Positions 35,923 to 44,727 of a stretch of 64,000 nt of DNA are shown piece after piece. Every line of letters begins with the position of its first letter. The stretch's first letter is position 1. Source of the stretch: Spirosoma validum (lineage in GTDB: Bacteria; Bacteroidota; Bacteroidia; Cytophagales; Spirosomataceae); assembly GCF_014699035.1 (NCBI RefSeq), contig NZ_JACXAA010000015.1, forward strand, positions 102,254-166,253, in the 5' to 3' direction. Under the pieces are notes generated by a model. That model was not told the origin of the DNA. It made no database searches and was given only the letters and a program-made list of their open reading frames with translations. A program made the translations under genes and the position numbers.

Positions 35923-36237
35923 ATGAGAGCAGAGCTCGTGAATCGCGAATTTATTCTGGAGACGCTTAAGGCTAACCGCGAACGTTTGCAAAAAGAATTT
36001 GGCATTGAACGTATCGGCCTTTATGGAAGTTTTGCCCGGAATGAACAGAATGAGAAGAGTGATATTGATCTGGTGTATGATTTAAAATCAAACGTCAAAT
36101 TGGTCTAGGCCGAAAAAGAGCGACTGCACCGTATTCTGAGACGAAAACTCTATAGAAAAATGGATTTAGTTGATAGTCGATTTATGAATCCATTCATAGA
36201 ATACAAAATGGAAAAAGACGTGATTTATGTACAGTGA
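35923..36237 (+). pseudogene. MNT-type nucleotidyltransferase antitoxin, split by an in-frame TAG
   Basis: The first 61 codons encode a minimal nucleotidyltransferase with GSFAR (35-39) and the catalytic SDID (Asp47, Asp49). A TAG stops it at 36106-36108. The same frame continues for 42 more codons to a TGA at 36235-36237, and the continuation looks like the rest of an MNT domain: KMDLVDSRF supplies the third carboxylate (Asp81), followed by the usual C-terminal strand. Without the stop the product would be about 104 residues. The continued frame overlaps hepT by 11 bases, as in intact cassettes. Either a nonsense mutation, a base error or readthrough. Confidence 0.85.
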
Positions 36238-36661
36238 TAACAACCTGGTATACATTTTTACTATGCTGGAATGTGCAGAAAAGATTTTCATTTACGCACA
36301 CAATTATCTTGACGCAGAAGAATTAGCCTGGGACGCTGATCAAAGAGATTTCAATGCAATCTGGGCACTTTTATTAGTCATCGGTGAAGAATCTAAAAAA
36401 ATAGAATCAGATTTAAAGAAAGAGTTTCAACAAATTCCCTGGCCAAACATAGCCGGTATGCGAAATTATCTGGCGCACGATTATAGTGGTATTGACCATG
36501 AGCGAGTCTGGGAAGTAATTAAAGCGACCCTACCTGACTTAAAAGATGTCTTGATCACGATGATTGATCGCATAACCTATCCTCAGGAGAGTCTAATCCG
36601 AGCATTAGACTCTCCTTATTACCAACACATTCAACACCTCCGCGATAAGCTTATTAAATGA
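36227..36661 (+). CDS. hepT: HepT-like ribonuclease toxin (DUF86)
   Basis: 144 residues, all-helical HEPN/DUF86 protein. The RNase motif RX4HXY is intact: Arg79, His84, Tyr86 in RNYLAHDY. HEPN toxins of this group cleave RNA and are neutralised when the partner MNT protein adenylylates the tyrosine of this motif. The normal upstream partner is interrupted (35923-36237). The last bases overlap the dxr start codon (ATGA), coupling it to an essential gene. C-terminal 25 residues extend beyond the usual domain. Confidence 0.9.
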   Translation: MYSDNNLVYIFTMLECAEKIFIYAHNYLDAEELAWDADQRDFNAIWALLLVIGEESKKIESDLKKEFQQIPWPNIAGMRNYLAHDYSGIDHERVWEVIKATLPDLKDVLITMIDRITYPQESLIRALDSPYYQHIQHLRDKLIK

Positions 36662-37830
36662 CCGAAATAAAAAAACGCCATATCGCCATCCTCGGCTCAA
36701 CGGGTTCCATCGGGACGCAGGCTGTCGACGTGATCAAGAATCACCCCGACCAATTTCAGGTTGAGGTACTGACAACGAATAATAATGCCGAATTGCTCAT
36801 TCAGCAGGCCGTTGAGTTGAAACCCAACGTAGTGGTTATCTGCAATGAGACGTATTACGACCGGGTGTTCGCAGCACTTGATCCTCTCAATATAAAAGTT
36901 TACGCAGGTGCAAAAGCCATTGCTTCTGTTGTGCAGATGGATACGGTCGACATGGTTTTAACCGCCATGGTGGGTTATGCCGGTCTTTTGCCAACCATTA
37001 AAGCCATCGAAGCTGGAAAATCCATTGCCTTGGCTAATAAAGAAACGCTGGTCGTAGCGGGTGAACTCATCACACAACTAGCCGCACAAAAAGGCGTTAA
37101 CATTTACCCAGTCGATTCGGAGCACTCAGCCATTTTTCAGTGCCTGGTTGGTGAATTTCACAACCCGATCGAGAAAATTATCCTGACCGCTTCGGGAGGA
37201 CCGTTCAGAGGTAAGTCGCAGGAATTTTTGTCGACGGTTACGAAATCGCAGGCGTTGAAGCATCCGAACTGGACAATGGGCGCAAAAATTACAATCGACT
37301 CCGCTACGTTGATGAATAAAGGACTGGAGGTAATCGAAGCCAAGTGGCTCTTCGGACTTCGTGCGAACCAGATCGACGTAGTGGTGCATCCGCAGAGTAT
37401 TATTCATTCGCTGGTGCAGTTCGAAGACGGAAGTTTGAAAGCACAGATGGGCTTGCCCGACATGCGCTTGCCGATTCAGTTTGCGCTGGGTTACCCAAAT
37501 CGATTAAAATCTGATTTTCCCAGATTTAATTTTCTGGATTACCCAGCCCTAACGTTTGAGCAGCCTGACCTGGAAACGTTCCGCAATCTGCAACTCGCGT
37601 TCGATGCGCTTGGTCGGGGCGGTAATGCACCTTGTATCATCAATGCTGCCAATGAAGTAGCCGTAGACGCCTTCCTGCATGACCAAATCAGTTTCCTTGA
37701 GATTTCGGAAATTATCGAATCATGTTTAGCCAAAACGACATTCGTTCAGAGCCCAACGTATGACGATTATGTCAGGACAGACGAAGAAGCACGCCAACTG
37801 GCTTTGGCGCGAATTAAAAGTTTAGTTTAG
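36658..37830 (+). CDS. dxr: 1-deoxy-D-xylulose 5-phosphate reductoisomerase
   Basis: 390 residues. NADPH-binding AILGSTGSIGTQAVDVI at 9-25, catalytic-region motifs VDSEHSAIFQ, TASGGPFRG, HPNWTMGAKITIDSATLMNKGLEVIEA, and HPQSIIHSLVQFEDGS. Converts DXP to methylerythritol phosphate, the committed step of the MEP isoprenoid pathway, and is normally essential in bacteria that rely on it. Its ATG overlaps the stop of hepT, so its translation may depend on ribosomes finishing the toxin frame. Confidence 0.97.
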   Translation: MTEIKKRHIAILGSTGSIGTQAVDVIKNHPDQFQVEVLTTNNNAELLIQQAVELKPNVVVICNETYYDRVFAALDPLNIKVYAGAKAIASVVQMDTVDMVLTAMVGYAGLLPTIKAIEAGKSIALANKETLVVAGELITQLAAQKGVNIYPVDSEHSAIFQCLVGEFHNPIEKIILTASGGPFRGKSQEFLSTVTKSQALKHPNWTMGAKITIDSATLMNKGLEVIEAKWLFGLRANQIDVVVHPQSIIHSLVQFEDGSLKAQMGLPDMRLPIQFALGYPNRLKSDFPRFNFLDYPALTFEQPDLETFRNLQLAFDALGRGGNAPCIINAANEVAVDAFLHDQISFLEISEIIESCLAKTTFVQSPTYDDYVRTDEEARQLALARIKSLV

Positions 37831-37871
37831 CTGTTTGCATTATATCAATCTAGTTTAGCGTTTTCATTTAC

Positions 37872-37952
37872 ATGACATACTGGGTCTGGTTTATAGTTGG
37901 CATTATTCTTGGTACCATTGTGCTACGAGCCTTGAGGAATCGGACCAAATAA
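37872..37952 (+). CDS. Small single-pass membrane peptide (26 residues)
   Basis: An ATG at 37872 opens a 26-codon frame ending TAA at 37950-37952. The product is one hydrophobic helix (MTYWVWFIVGIILGTIVLRA) followed by a basic tail (LRNRTK), the orientation expected for a type of inner-membrane micropeptide with a cytoplasmic positive end. It lies between dxr and rseP on the same strand. Too short for family recognition. Confidence 0.5.
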   Translation: MTYWVWFIVGIILGTIVLRALRNRTK

Positions 37953-37989
37953 TTATCCTCAACTAGACTATTATCTTCGTTCTGAATAC

Positions 37990-39306
37990 ATGGAAATTTT
38001 AGTGATGGCCGGACAGCTTATTCTGGGCTTGTCCATCTTAGTAGGTTTACACGAATTAGGCCACCTGCTGGCAGCCAAAGCGTTTGGTATGCGGGTCGAA
38101 CAGTACTTTATTGGATTCCCGCCCAAAATATGGAGCATCAAACGGGGCGAAACGGAGTACGGTGTCGGGGCCATTCCGCTAGGTGGCTTCGTCAAAATTT
38201 CGGGAATGATCGATGAGTCGCTGGACACGGCTCATACAGATACGGAACCAAAACCCTACGAATTCCGCTCGAAACCAGCGTGGCAGCGGCTTATCGTGAT
38301 GCTTGGTGGTATCATCGTCAACGTCATCGTCGGGATCATGATTTTCGTTATCATAGCCTACAAAAACGGCAATACGTATCTGGCTGCAAAAGACGCTAAA
38401 TACGGTATTGTTGCATACGATCTGGCGAAGAGTATTGGCCTACGTACCGGCGATAAAATTGTAAAAGTGAACGGTAAAGAAATTACCGACTTTAACGAAA
38501 TCCGCGGTTCTGACGTGTTTCTAGGGGATAACAGCTCCTACACGGTAGAACGTAACGGCAAGCTGGAAGACATTTACATCCCCAATAATTTTGTGGATAA
38601 ATTGGCTGATAAAAAAGCATCTGGCCAGTTTATAGAGCCAATTGAACCGTTTAAAGTAGCCGAACTAGTGCCAAGTCAACCGGCAAGTAAGGCAGGTCTG
38701 AAAGCAGGCGACGTAATCACCAGCGCTAATGGCAAACCGATCCAGTTCTATCACGAATTTACCGAGATTGTGAAGCCGTTGAAAAATAAGCCGTTGACGC
38801 TCACTGTTAACCGAAGCGGGAAGATTGATACGCTTAAAATGACAACAACGGAAGAAGGAACGATCGGTTTTTATCCAGAGTTTCTACTGCCGTTTACCAA
38901 ACAGGAATACACGTTTGGTGAAGCCCTGAGCGTCGGAACGAAAAAAGCGTTTCAGGTTGTGTTCGATAACATAAAAGGATTCGGAAAGATTTTCCGGGGT
39001 GAAGTGTCTGCCTCTAAAGCGCTGAGTGGCCCGATTGGTATTGCGCAGAATCTCTTCGGTGGCATCTGGGTTTGGGATCGTTTCTGGACCGTAACAGGCT
39101 TACTATCGATGGCGCTTGCCTTTATGAACGCCCTGCCAATTCCAGCCCTTGACGGTGGTCATGCAACAATTCTTGGCTATGAAATCATCTCGGGCCGTAA
39201 ACCTTCCGATCGGTTCCTGGAAGGTGCACAACGTGTCGGTATGGTCATTCTGCTGGGTCTAATGGCGTTTGCTATTTTCAACGACGTCTTTAAAGCAGTT
39301 TTTTAA
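37990..39306 (+). CDS. rseP: Site-2 zinc metalloprotease RseP
   Basis: 438 residues. Zinc motif HELGH at residues 21-25 in the first membrane helix and the second signature NALPIPALDGGH near residue 380 in the third. Two PDZ regions in between (YGIVAYDLAKSIGLRTGDKIVKVNGKEI; VAELVPSQPASKAGLKAGDVITSANGKPI). Cleaves anti-sigma factors and leftover signal peptides within the membrane. The neighbouring dxr-rseP order is common in bacteria. Confidence 0.96.
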   Translation: MEILVMAGQLILGLSILVGLHELGHLLAAKAFGMRVEQYFIGFPPKIWSIKRGETEYGVGAIPLGGFVKISGMIDESLDTAHTDTEPKPYEFRSKPAWQRLIVMLGGIIVNVIVGIMIFVIIAYKNGNTYLAAKDAKYGIVAYDLAKSIGLRTGDKIVKVNGKEITDFNEIRGSDVFLGDNSSYTVERNGKLEDIYIPNNFVDKLADKKASGQFIEPIEPFKVAELVPSQPASKAGLKAGDVITSANGKPIQFYHEFTEIVKPLKNKPLTLTVNRSGKIDTLKMTTTEEGTIGFYPEFLLPFTKQEYTFGEALSVGTKKAFQVVFDNIKGFGKIFRGEVSASKALSGPIGIAQNLFGGIWVWDRFWTVTGLLSMALAFMNALPIPALDGGHATILGYEIISGRKPSDRFLEGAQRVGMVILLGLMAFAIFNDVFKAVF

Positions 39307-39834
39307 GTGTTGACACTCAATAAACGCTTAACGATTTTAACACTGTTGGTGGCCGGTTGCCTGATGGGCAGTCGGCCACTGACGCTTCATGATTTTCATG
39401 CCAGCGTTACCCAAATGCAGTATAATCCGAAAGAGCGCGTATTTGAGATCAGCATTCGCATCTTTACAGATGATTTTGAAAAAGGACTTTCGGCGGCTGT
39501 AGGTAGCCGGGTCAATTTAAACGGATCGCCAGGTTCAGACAATAAAATTGACCCGGTTATCGAGAAATACGTTCACGCTCATTTCGCTTACTCGAGCCCG
39601 CAGAAGCAACCGAAACCAATAAAATACGTAGGGCATGAAACGGAAGCCGATGCCCACTGGCTGTATCTTGAAATGCCATATGCTGAACCCTTTCGAGGTG
39701 GTTTACTGAAGCAGAACGTATTGATGGAGCTCTTTGACGATCAGGTCAATATGGTGAATATTCAGTATCAGGGTCAGAAGAAGACGTTCGTTTTTCGAAA
39801 AAATCAGCCGATTCAGGATCTTTCATTCGATTAA
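39307..39834 (+). CDS. DUF6702 family protein
   Basis: 175 residues. The GTG at 39307 begins directly after the rseP stop. N-terminal hydrophobic signal-like segment (ILTLLVAGCLMG), then the pattern LHDFHASVTQMQYNPKERVFEISIRIFTDDFEKGL, the hallmark of this Bacteroidota family of unknown function. The C-terminal half is beta-rich (AHWLYLEMPYAEPFRGGLLKQNVLMELFDDQVNMV). Likely exported and co-transcribed with rseP. A TTG one codon on is an alternative start. Confidence 0.85.
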   Translation: MLTLNKRLTILTLLVAGCLMGSRPLTLHDFHASVTQMQYNPKERVFEISIRIFTDDFEKGLSAAVGSRVNLNGSPGSDNKIDPVIEKYVHAHFAYSSPQKQPKPIKYVGHETEADAHWLYLEMPYAEPFRGGLLKQNVLMELFDDQVNMVNIQYQGQKKTFVFRKNQPIQDLSFD

Positions 39835-39868
39835 TAAATTTTTGTAACTACTCGCTAGTCTATTTAGT

Positions 39869-39876
39869 TAATTTTG
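39869..39876 (+). promoter_or_regulatory. Putative -7 box of the lon gene
   Basis: TAATTTTG, an exact TAnnTTTG match in the gap after the DUF6702 gene. The nearest TTTG upstream is 24 bases away, longer than ideal. If used, the lon transcript has a leader of about 130 bases before the ATG at 40014. Confidence 0.45.
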
Positions 39877-40013
39877 CAATTGCCGCAACCATGCTGTCAG
39901 CTGGTCATTATGTACTAGATTGGCACAACCCTTGCGACTATCTCTTATCCCCTCTTTTCCGTAAGTTTAAGCACCTACCACGTAATGAAAGCTGTCAGTT
40001 TGGCAGTGTACTT

Positions 40014-42503
40014 ATGATTTCAGAAAAAGAATTAGCTACCCGTTTGTTGCTGGCCGATTTTGACTCGGACAATTTAGAAATTGTGCCGCTCGGTTCGCCA
40101 GAAGGGTTAGATGAAGATTATGATTTACCGGCGAATCTCCCCATTCTGCCGGTTCGCAATACAGTTTTGTTTCCAGGTATGGTAATTCCCGTTACGGTTG
40201 GACGGGCAAAGTCGATTCGATTGGTCAAAAAAGCGTATAAAGGCAATCGAATTATTGGGGTATCTGCTCAACTCAATCAACAAAAAGACGAACCGACCGC
40301 CGATGATCTCTATCGGTTCGGAACGGTAGCCTATATTATCAAAATGATCACGTTGCCCGATGGGAACATCACGATTATTATTCAGGGCAAAAAACGTTTT
40401 GAGATTCAGGAGATTACTCAGGAAGAACCCTTCATGACGGCGCAGGTGCGTCAGATTGATGATTCGTTTCCGAATGTCAATAAAAAAGAAGGCAAAGCGC
40501 TTTTGCAATCACTGAAAGATGCCGCCTACAAAACACTACGTCTTAATCCAGAAATTCCACAGGAAGCCCGCATTGCGCTCGACAATATCGAAAGCCCAAC
40601 CTTTCTGCTGCATTTTCTGTCATCGAACCTCAATGCCGATGTAGCTGATAAACAGCGCCTTCTGGAATTGGCAGATGGCAATCAACAGGCCAATCTGTTG
40701 CTTGAGTATATGCTCCGTGAGGTACAGTTACTCGAATTGAAGCGGGAAATTCAATCCAAAGCTTCGTCGGACCTTGATCAGCAGCAGCGTGATTATTATT
40801 TGCGTCAGCAGATGAAGGTCCTGCAGGATGAGTTGGGAATAGATAATCCTGACCGCGAGATCGATGAACTCCGCATGAAAGCCGACCGAAAAAAATGGCC
40901 AACCGAAGTACGTAGCCATTTCGATAAGGAACTGAATAAGCTGCAACGTATCAACCCGATGGCTCCGGAGTATCCGGTGACGATGAACTACGTCGAGTTG
41001 ATGGTTGACTTACCTTGGAGTGAGTACACGAAAGATAACTTCGACCTGAAACGAGCGCAGAAAATTCTGGACGCAGATCACTTTGGGCTGGAAAAAGTGA
41101 AAGAACGGATTATTGAATACCTCGCCGTTCTGAAACTAAAAAACGACATGAAGGCTCCGATCCTCTGCCTTTACGGACCTCCGGGCGTGGGTAAAACCTC
41201 ACTGGGCAAGTCAATAGCCAAGGCATTAGGTCGGAAATATAGCCGAATGGCATTGGGTGGTGTTCATGATGAAGCTGAAATTCGCGGTCACCGCAAAACG
41301 TATATCGGTGCCATGCCGGGCAAGATTATTCAGAACATTCGCAAGTGCGGCACGGCCAATCCGGTCTTTATCTTAGATGAGATTGACAAGGTAAGCTCTG
41401 ACTTTCGGGGTGATCCGTCATCTGCCCTGCTCGAAGTTCTCGATCCAGAGCAGAACTCAACGTTCATGGATAACTACTTGGAGACGGAGTTTGACCTGTC
41501 TCGGGTATTGTTCGTTGCTACGGCTAACTCACTCGATACGATCCACCCCGCCCTGCGCGACCGGATGGAAATCATCGATATTGCAGGCTATACCGTTGAA
41601 GAGAAAGTCCAGATTGCCAAGAAATACCTGATTCCGAAGCAGCGCAAAGACCACGGTCTGAACAACAAGGATCTGGCAATTGAGGATAAAGCTATTCTGC
41701 GCATTATTGAAGGATATACCCGCGAATCGGGCGTTCGGAATCTGGAGCAGAAAATCGGGGCGTTGATCCGTAAGGTTGCTAAATCCATTGCGATGGAAGA
41801 GGAATACAACCACACGGTCAAAGCTGTTGATATTCCTAAATTGCTCGGTGCCGAGATTTTTGACAAGGAACTTTATGCTGACGACGATATTGCCGGTATC
41901 GTAACGGGTTTAGCCTGGACACAGGTAGGAGGAGAAATTCTGCTCATCGAATCGAGCCTGAGCCGTGGAAAAGGGGTGTTGACCTTATCCGGGCAATTAG
42001 GTGACGTCATGAAAGAATCGGCTGTAACGGCTCTCTCCTACCTCAAAGCCCATGCCGATGAGTTAGGAATCGACTATCGGGTTTTTACTTGTTACGATCT
42101 GCATATTCACATTCCAGCGGGTGCGGTTCCTAAAGACGGTCCGTCAGCAGGGATTACCATGCTTACGTCCATGACATCGATCTACACCCAGCGTAAGGTT
42201 AAGCCGTACATCGCTATGACCGGCGAGGTAACGCTACGGGGTAAAGTGCTGCCTGTTGGTGGGATCAAGGAAAAAATTCTGGCAGCTAATCGAGCGGGGG
42301 TTAAAGAGATTATTCTTTGCTCGAAGAACCGGAAGGACATTGAGGAAATTAACCAGTCTTATATCAAAGACCTGTCGTTTCACTACGTTGACACAGTCGA
42401 CCAGGTACTCGATATAGCTTTGTTACCGGGTCAGGTAGGCAAGCCCATGAAGTTTGTGCTGCCCGAAGAGAAGGAGCAGAGTGAAGTTGAAAAAGTGTAT
42501 TAA
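40014..42503 (+). CDS. lon: ATP-dependent protease Lon
   Basis: 829 residues from the ATG at 40014; the frame opens at 39891, but the extra 41 residues do not resemble a Lon start. N-domain begins NLPILPVRNTVLFPGMVIPVTVGR. AAA+ Walker A is GPPGVGKT (388-395) and Walker B is PVFILDEIDK. The protease domain has the Ser-Lys dyad Ser711 (PKDGPSAG) and Lys754 (GGIKEK). Degrades damaged and regulatory proteins, including antitoxins in many bacteria, which may matter given the three toxin-antitoxin-like cassettes nearby. Confidence 0.97.
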   Translation: MISEKELATRLLLADFDSDNLEIVPLGSPEGLDEDYDLPANLPILPVRNTVLFPGMVIPVTVGRAKSIRLVKKAYKGNRIIGVSAQLNQQKDEPTADDLYRFGTVAYIIKMITLPDGNITIIIQGKKRFEIQEITQEEPFMTAQVRQIDDSFPNVNKKEGKALLQSLKDAAYKTLRLNPEIPQEARIALDNIESPTFLLHFLSSNLNADVADKQRLLELADGNQQANLLLEYMLREVQLLELKREIQSKASSDLDQQQRDYYLRQQMKVLQDELGIDNPDREIDELRMKADRKKWPTEVRSHFDKELNKLQRINPMAPEYPVTMNYVELMVDLPWSEYTKDNFDLKRAQKILDADHFGLEKVKERIIEYLAVLKLKNDMKAPILCLYGPPGVGKTSLGKSIAKALGRKYSRMALGGVHDEAEIRGHRKTYIGAMPGKIIQNIRKCGTANPVFILDEIDKVSSDFRGDPSSALLEVLDPEQNSTFMDNYLETEFDLSRVLFVATANSLDTIHPALRDRMEIIDIAGYTVEEKVQIAKKYLIPKQRKDHGLNNKDLAIEDKAILRIIEGYTRESGVRNLEQKIGALIRKVAKSIAMEEEYNHTVKAVDIPKLLGAEIFDKELYADDDIAGIVTGLAWTQVGGEILLIESSLSRGKGVLTLSGQLGDVMKESAVTALSYLKAHADELGIDYRVFTCYDLHIHIPAGAVPKDGPSAGITMLTSMTSIYTQRKVKPYIAMTGEVTLRGKVLPVGGIKEKILAANRAGVKEIILCSKNRKDIEEINQSYIKDLSFHYVDTVDQVLDIALLPGQVGKPMKFVLPEEKEQSEVEKVY

Positions 42504-42514
42504 TTATGGCTTAG

Positions 42515-42537
42515 GGGCTGTTCATATCTAACAGCCC
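42515..42537 (+). terminator. Terminator of lon
   Basis: GGGCTGTT (42515-42522) pairs with AACAGCCC (42530-42537), 7-base loop, followed by TTCGTTTAT. It lies 11 bases after the lon stop. Confidence 0.65.
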
Positions 42538-42553
42538 TTCGTTTATATACGTC

Positions 42554-42613
42554 AACAGCCGACCCTGGCGGACGGCATTACAACTGTAGTGCTGTGCTCC
42601 AGGGTCGGCTGTT
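42554..42613. repeat. Cruciform-type inverted repeat in the lon to AGE-gene gap
   Basis: Perfect 15-base arms (AACAGCCGACCCTGG at 42554-42568; inverse complement 42599-42613). The 30-base interior holds a second imperfect pairing (GCATTACA with TGTAGTGC), so the element could extrude as one extended stem. Confidence 0.65.
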
Positions 42614-42682
42614 CCGTTAAGACGCGAGTTTGTAGCTGTTTCTTCGTTCACATGAACTAACTTGTAATTTGCAGTTTCATTC

Positions 42683-43948
42683 GTGCTCGACTTTCAAAAA
42701 CTCTCCGCCCAATACCAGCAGGCTTTGTTACGCCAGGTTGTACCCTTCTGGCTCAAACATAGCCGGGATGGTCAGTGCGGAGGGTATTCTGATATGCTTA
42801 CCGCAACGGGAGAAGCTGTTGACGGCGATAAGTTTGTTACGTTGCAAGCTCAGCAATTATGGGCCTTTTCCTGGCTCCATAACACGTTCGATGGGCAATC
42901 GGCCTGGCTCGACCATGCCCGACATGGCGCCAATTTTTTAAACCAATTTGCGCACGATGCTACCCTGAATTGTTACAGTCAGCTCGACCGCAGAGGCCGT
43001 CCCGTTACGTCGGCCAGCACTCCCGTACCGGACTGCTATCTGGTTATGGCTTATGCTCAATTCCACAAAAGCACAGCGGAAGACGAATGGGCAATGTTGG
43101 CTAAGCAGACGTTTTCGAACGTGATGAAACGTCGCGAAGTCACTCGTCTTGAGCAATCAACCGCAATAGGTGGTTTTCGACAACTTCAGCATTTGAGCGA
43201 ACCGATAGCTGTGCTCAAAGCCACGCTGGAAATGCAGCCCCTGTTGGATGAAGAGACATGGAAACAAAACATCGATCTTGTTTTACTGGAGATCCTTTAT
43301 GAGTTCGTCGACCGACGTAGCGATATTCTTCGGGAATACGTACTGCCCGAAGGCGCATTCTCAAATACGCCCGAAGGCCGACGACTTAATGTTGGTTTGA
43401 CCTTCCAGACCGCTAATTATTTATTTGATCTTTATGCCAAAAGCAGGTTAATGAAAACGGCTCAGCCCGGACCAGTTAATCGTAAGCTGGCTACGCAGGT
43501 CGTTACGTGGTGTTTGCAACTGTGTGAGCAAGCCTGGGATGAGACGACGTCGGGATTAAATCAGTACGTTGACTGTAAAGGAGCCCCCTTCATTTTTCCG
43601 GACTGGCAGCAAAAATGGGCCTGGGTTCATATCGAGGCCATTGCTGCATTACTAAAAGGATACGTTCATACCCGAAATCCCGACTGTTTGAAATGGTTTA
43701 AACGCATCCACGATTATACCTTTCAATATTTCCCTGACTTAAAACACACAGGTTGGCATGTGGTTATTGACCAGCACGGACAACCACTGTTGCCGGTCAA
43801 AGCTCTTCCATCACTTGGTTGCTATTCACTGATTCGGTGTTTAGCCGAAACGGCGCAGACGCTGATGAAATGTGAGCCTTTGCAACCTGCAAGCCGGACA
43901 AATGCTGAACTTTTCATTGGCAGTCAGTCAACGCGTCAGACAACGTAA
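42683..43948 (+). CDS. N-acylglucosamine 2-epimerase (AGE) family protein
   Basis: 421 residues with a GTG start at 42683. An (alpha/alpha)6-barrel AGE protein: FWLKHSRDGQCGGYSDML near the start, WAFSWLHNTF, GHP-type and EGAF (EYVLPEGAFSNTPEGRRLNVG) segments, and C-terminal KGYVHTRNPDCLKWFKRIHDYTFQYFPD. Relatives epimerise N-acetylglucosamine, mannose or cellobiose at C2, or isomerise sugars. No residue allows a choice of substrate. Its 3' end overlaps the convergent DUF5672 gene by 13 bases. Confidence 0.85.
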   Translation: MLDFQKLSAQYQQALLRQVVPFWLKHSRDGQCGGYSDMLTATGEAVDGDKFVTLQAQQLWAFSWLHNTFDGQSAWLDHARHGANFLNQFAHDATLNCYSQLDRRGRPVTSASTPVPDCYLVMAYAQFHKSTAEDEWAMLAKQTFSNVMKRREVTRLEQSTAIGGFRQLQHLSEPIAVLKATLEMQPLLDEETWKQNIDLVLLEILYEFVDRRSDILREYVLPEGAFSNTPEGRRLNVGLTFQTANYLFDLYAKSRLMKTAQPGPVNRKLATQVVTWCLQLCEQAWDETTSGLNQYVDCKGAPFIFPDWQQKWAWVHIEAIAALLKGYVHTRNPDCLKWFKRIHDYTFQYFPDLKHTGWHVVIDQHGQPLLPVKALPSLGCYSLIRCLAETAQTLMKCEPLQPASRTNAELFIGSQSTRQTT

Positions 43949-44682
43949 CCGTAATCGTTGAAGATAGGTCGCCAGAAATCGAGATCGTAAACATCCCAGG
44001 CATGGCACCCCATAGGCAATTCACCATGGTTTATGACCAGGCTTTCACGAGGTTCCATTTCTACGGCAAATTTTAGCGCTTCGTGAGGGTCAGGAAGATT
44101 CATCAGACTCCGAAACGGCAATAACCTTGGGAAGTGCAGGGAGAAAAAGCTGTCCTCATTACCCGGCCAGGTCGGGAAAAAGCGGTGGTACACGTTTAAT
44201 AAGTGTAAACACGCTTGAACCCGACGTAACGATAATCCGCCATTCAGCAACGGTTTTTGAAGAAGAAGCGACAATATTTCACGCAGCGATTTCCGGCTAG
44301 TACGCTTTGGCCGAATGTTCGAAAATTGAGGAGCACCTACATAATCGAATCCTTTCTGACACCAGGCCAGCAAGTCATCGCGAAAAATGAATACGTCTAA
44401 CTGAGCAATGAGTATGTATTCATAAGCTGTAAACCGTTCGTAAAACGATTCGGAGCACAAAAGTCGATTATAGCCGCTGATGCCCTGAAAATACGTATCA
44501 TCAAAAGCCTCGACCTGTAAGGCCGGGTAACTTTTCAATAAGTGGTCAATAGATAGACTATGGGGTTTGATCAGGAAAATCGGATGGCTGCTCAGTACCT
44601 TCAGGCATTGCTGAAACGAAATCAGCTCATGCGGGTTCATATGCGGTTTATAAACAGGTATGATGACAGCTACGGGCTTCAT
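43936..44682 (-). CDS. DUF5672 family protein (glycosyltransferase-like)
   Basis: 248 residues. Opens with VAVIIPVYKPHMNPHELISFQQCL and contains DDTYFQGISGYNRLLCSESFYERF and YILIAQLDVFIFRDDLLAWCQKGFDYVGAP, the DUF5672 signature; the LDVF motif stands where GT-A enzymes have DxD. Probably a sugar transferase in surface polysaccharide assembly. The neighbour upstream on the same strand is a GT2 enzyme, supporting this. Confidence 0.82.
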   Translation of the reverse strand: MKPVAVIIPVYKPHMNPHELISFQQCLKVLSSHPIFLIKPHSLSIDHLLKSYPALQVEAFDDTYFQGISGYNRLLCSESFYERFTAYEYILIAQLDVFIFRDDLLAWCQKGFDYVGAPQFSNIRPKRTSRKSLREILSLLLQKPLLNGGLSLRRVQACLHLLNVYHRFFPTWPGNEDSFFSLHFPRLLPFRSLMNLPDPHEALKFAVEMEPRESLVINHGELPMGCHAWDVYDLDFWRPIFNDYGYVV

Positions 44683-44727
44683 TGGTGCAAATAAGCAAAC
44701 GAACGTATTGCTAGTAAACAGGCTTCA

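Noticed and set aside
37872..37952. Frame as a fragment of a longer gene
   Set aside because: No continuation in any frame on either side; it is kept as a stand-alone micropeptide candidate with modest confidence.
39891..40013. Upstream 41-residue extension of Lon
   Set aside because: The residues do not resemble any Lon N-terminus, while the ATG at 40014 gives a normal start and length; the region is better explained as a leader after the TAATTTTG box.
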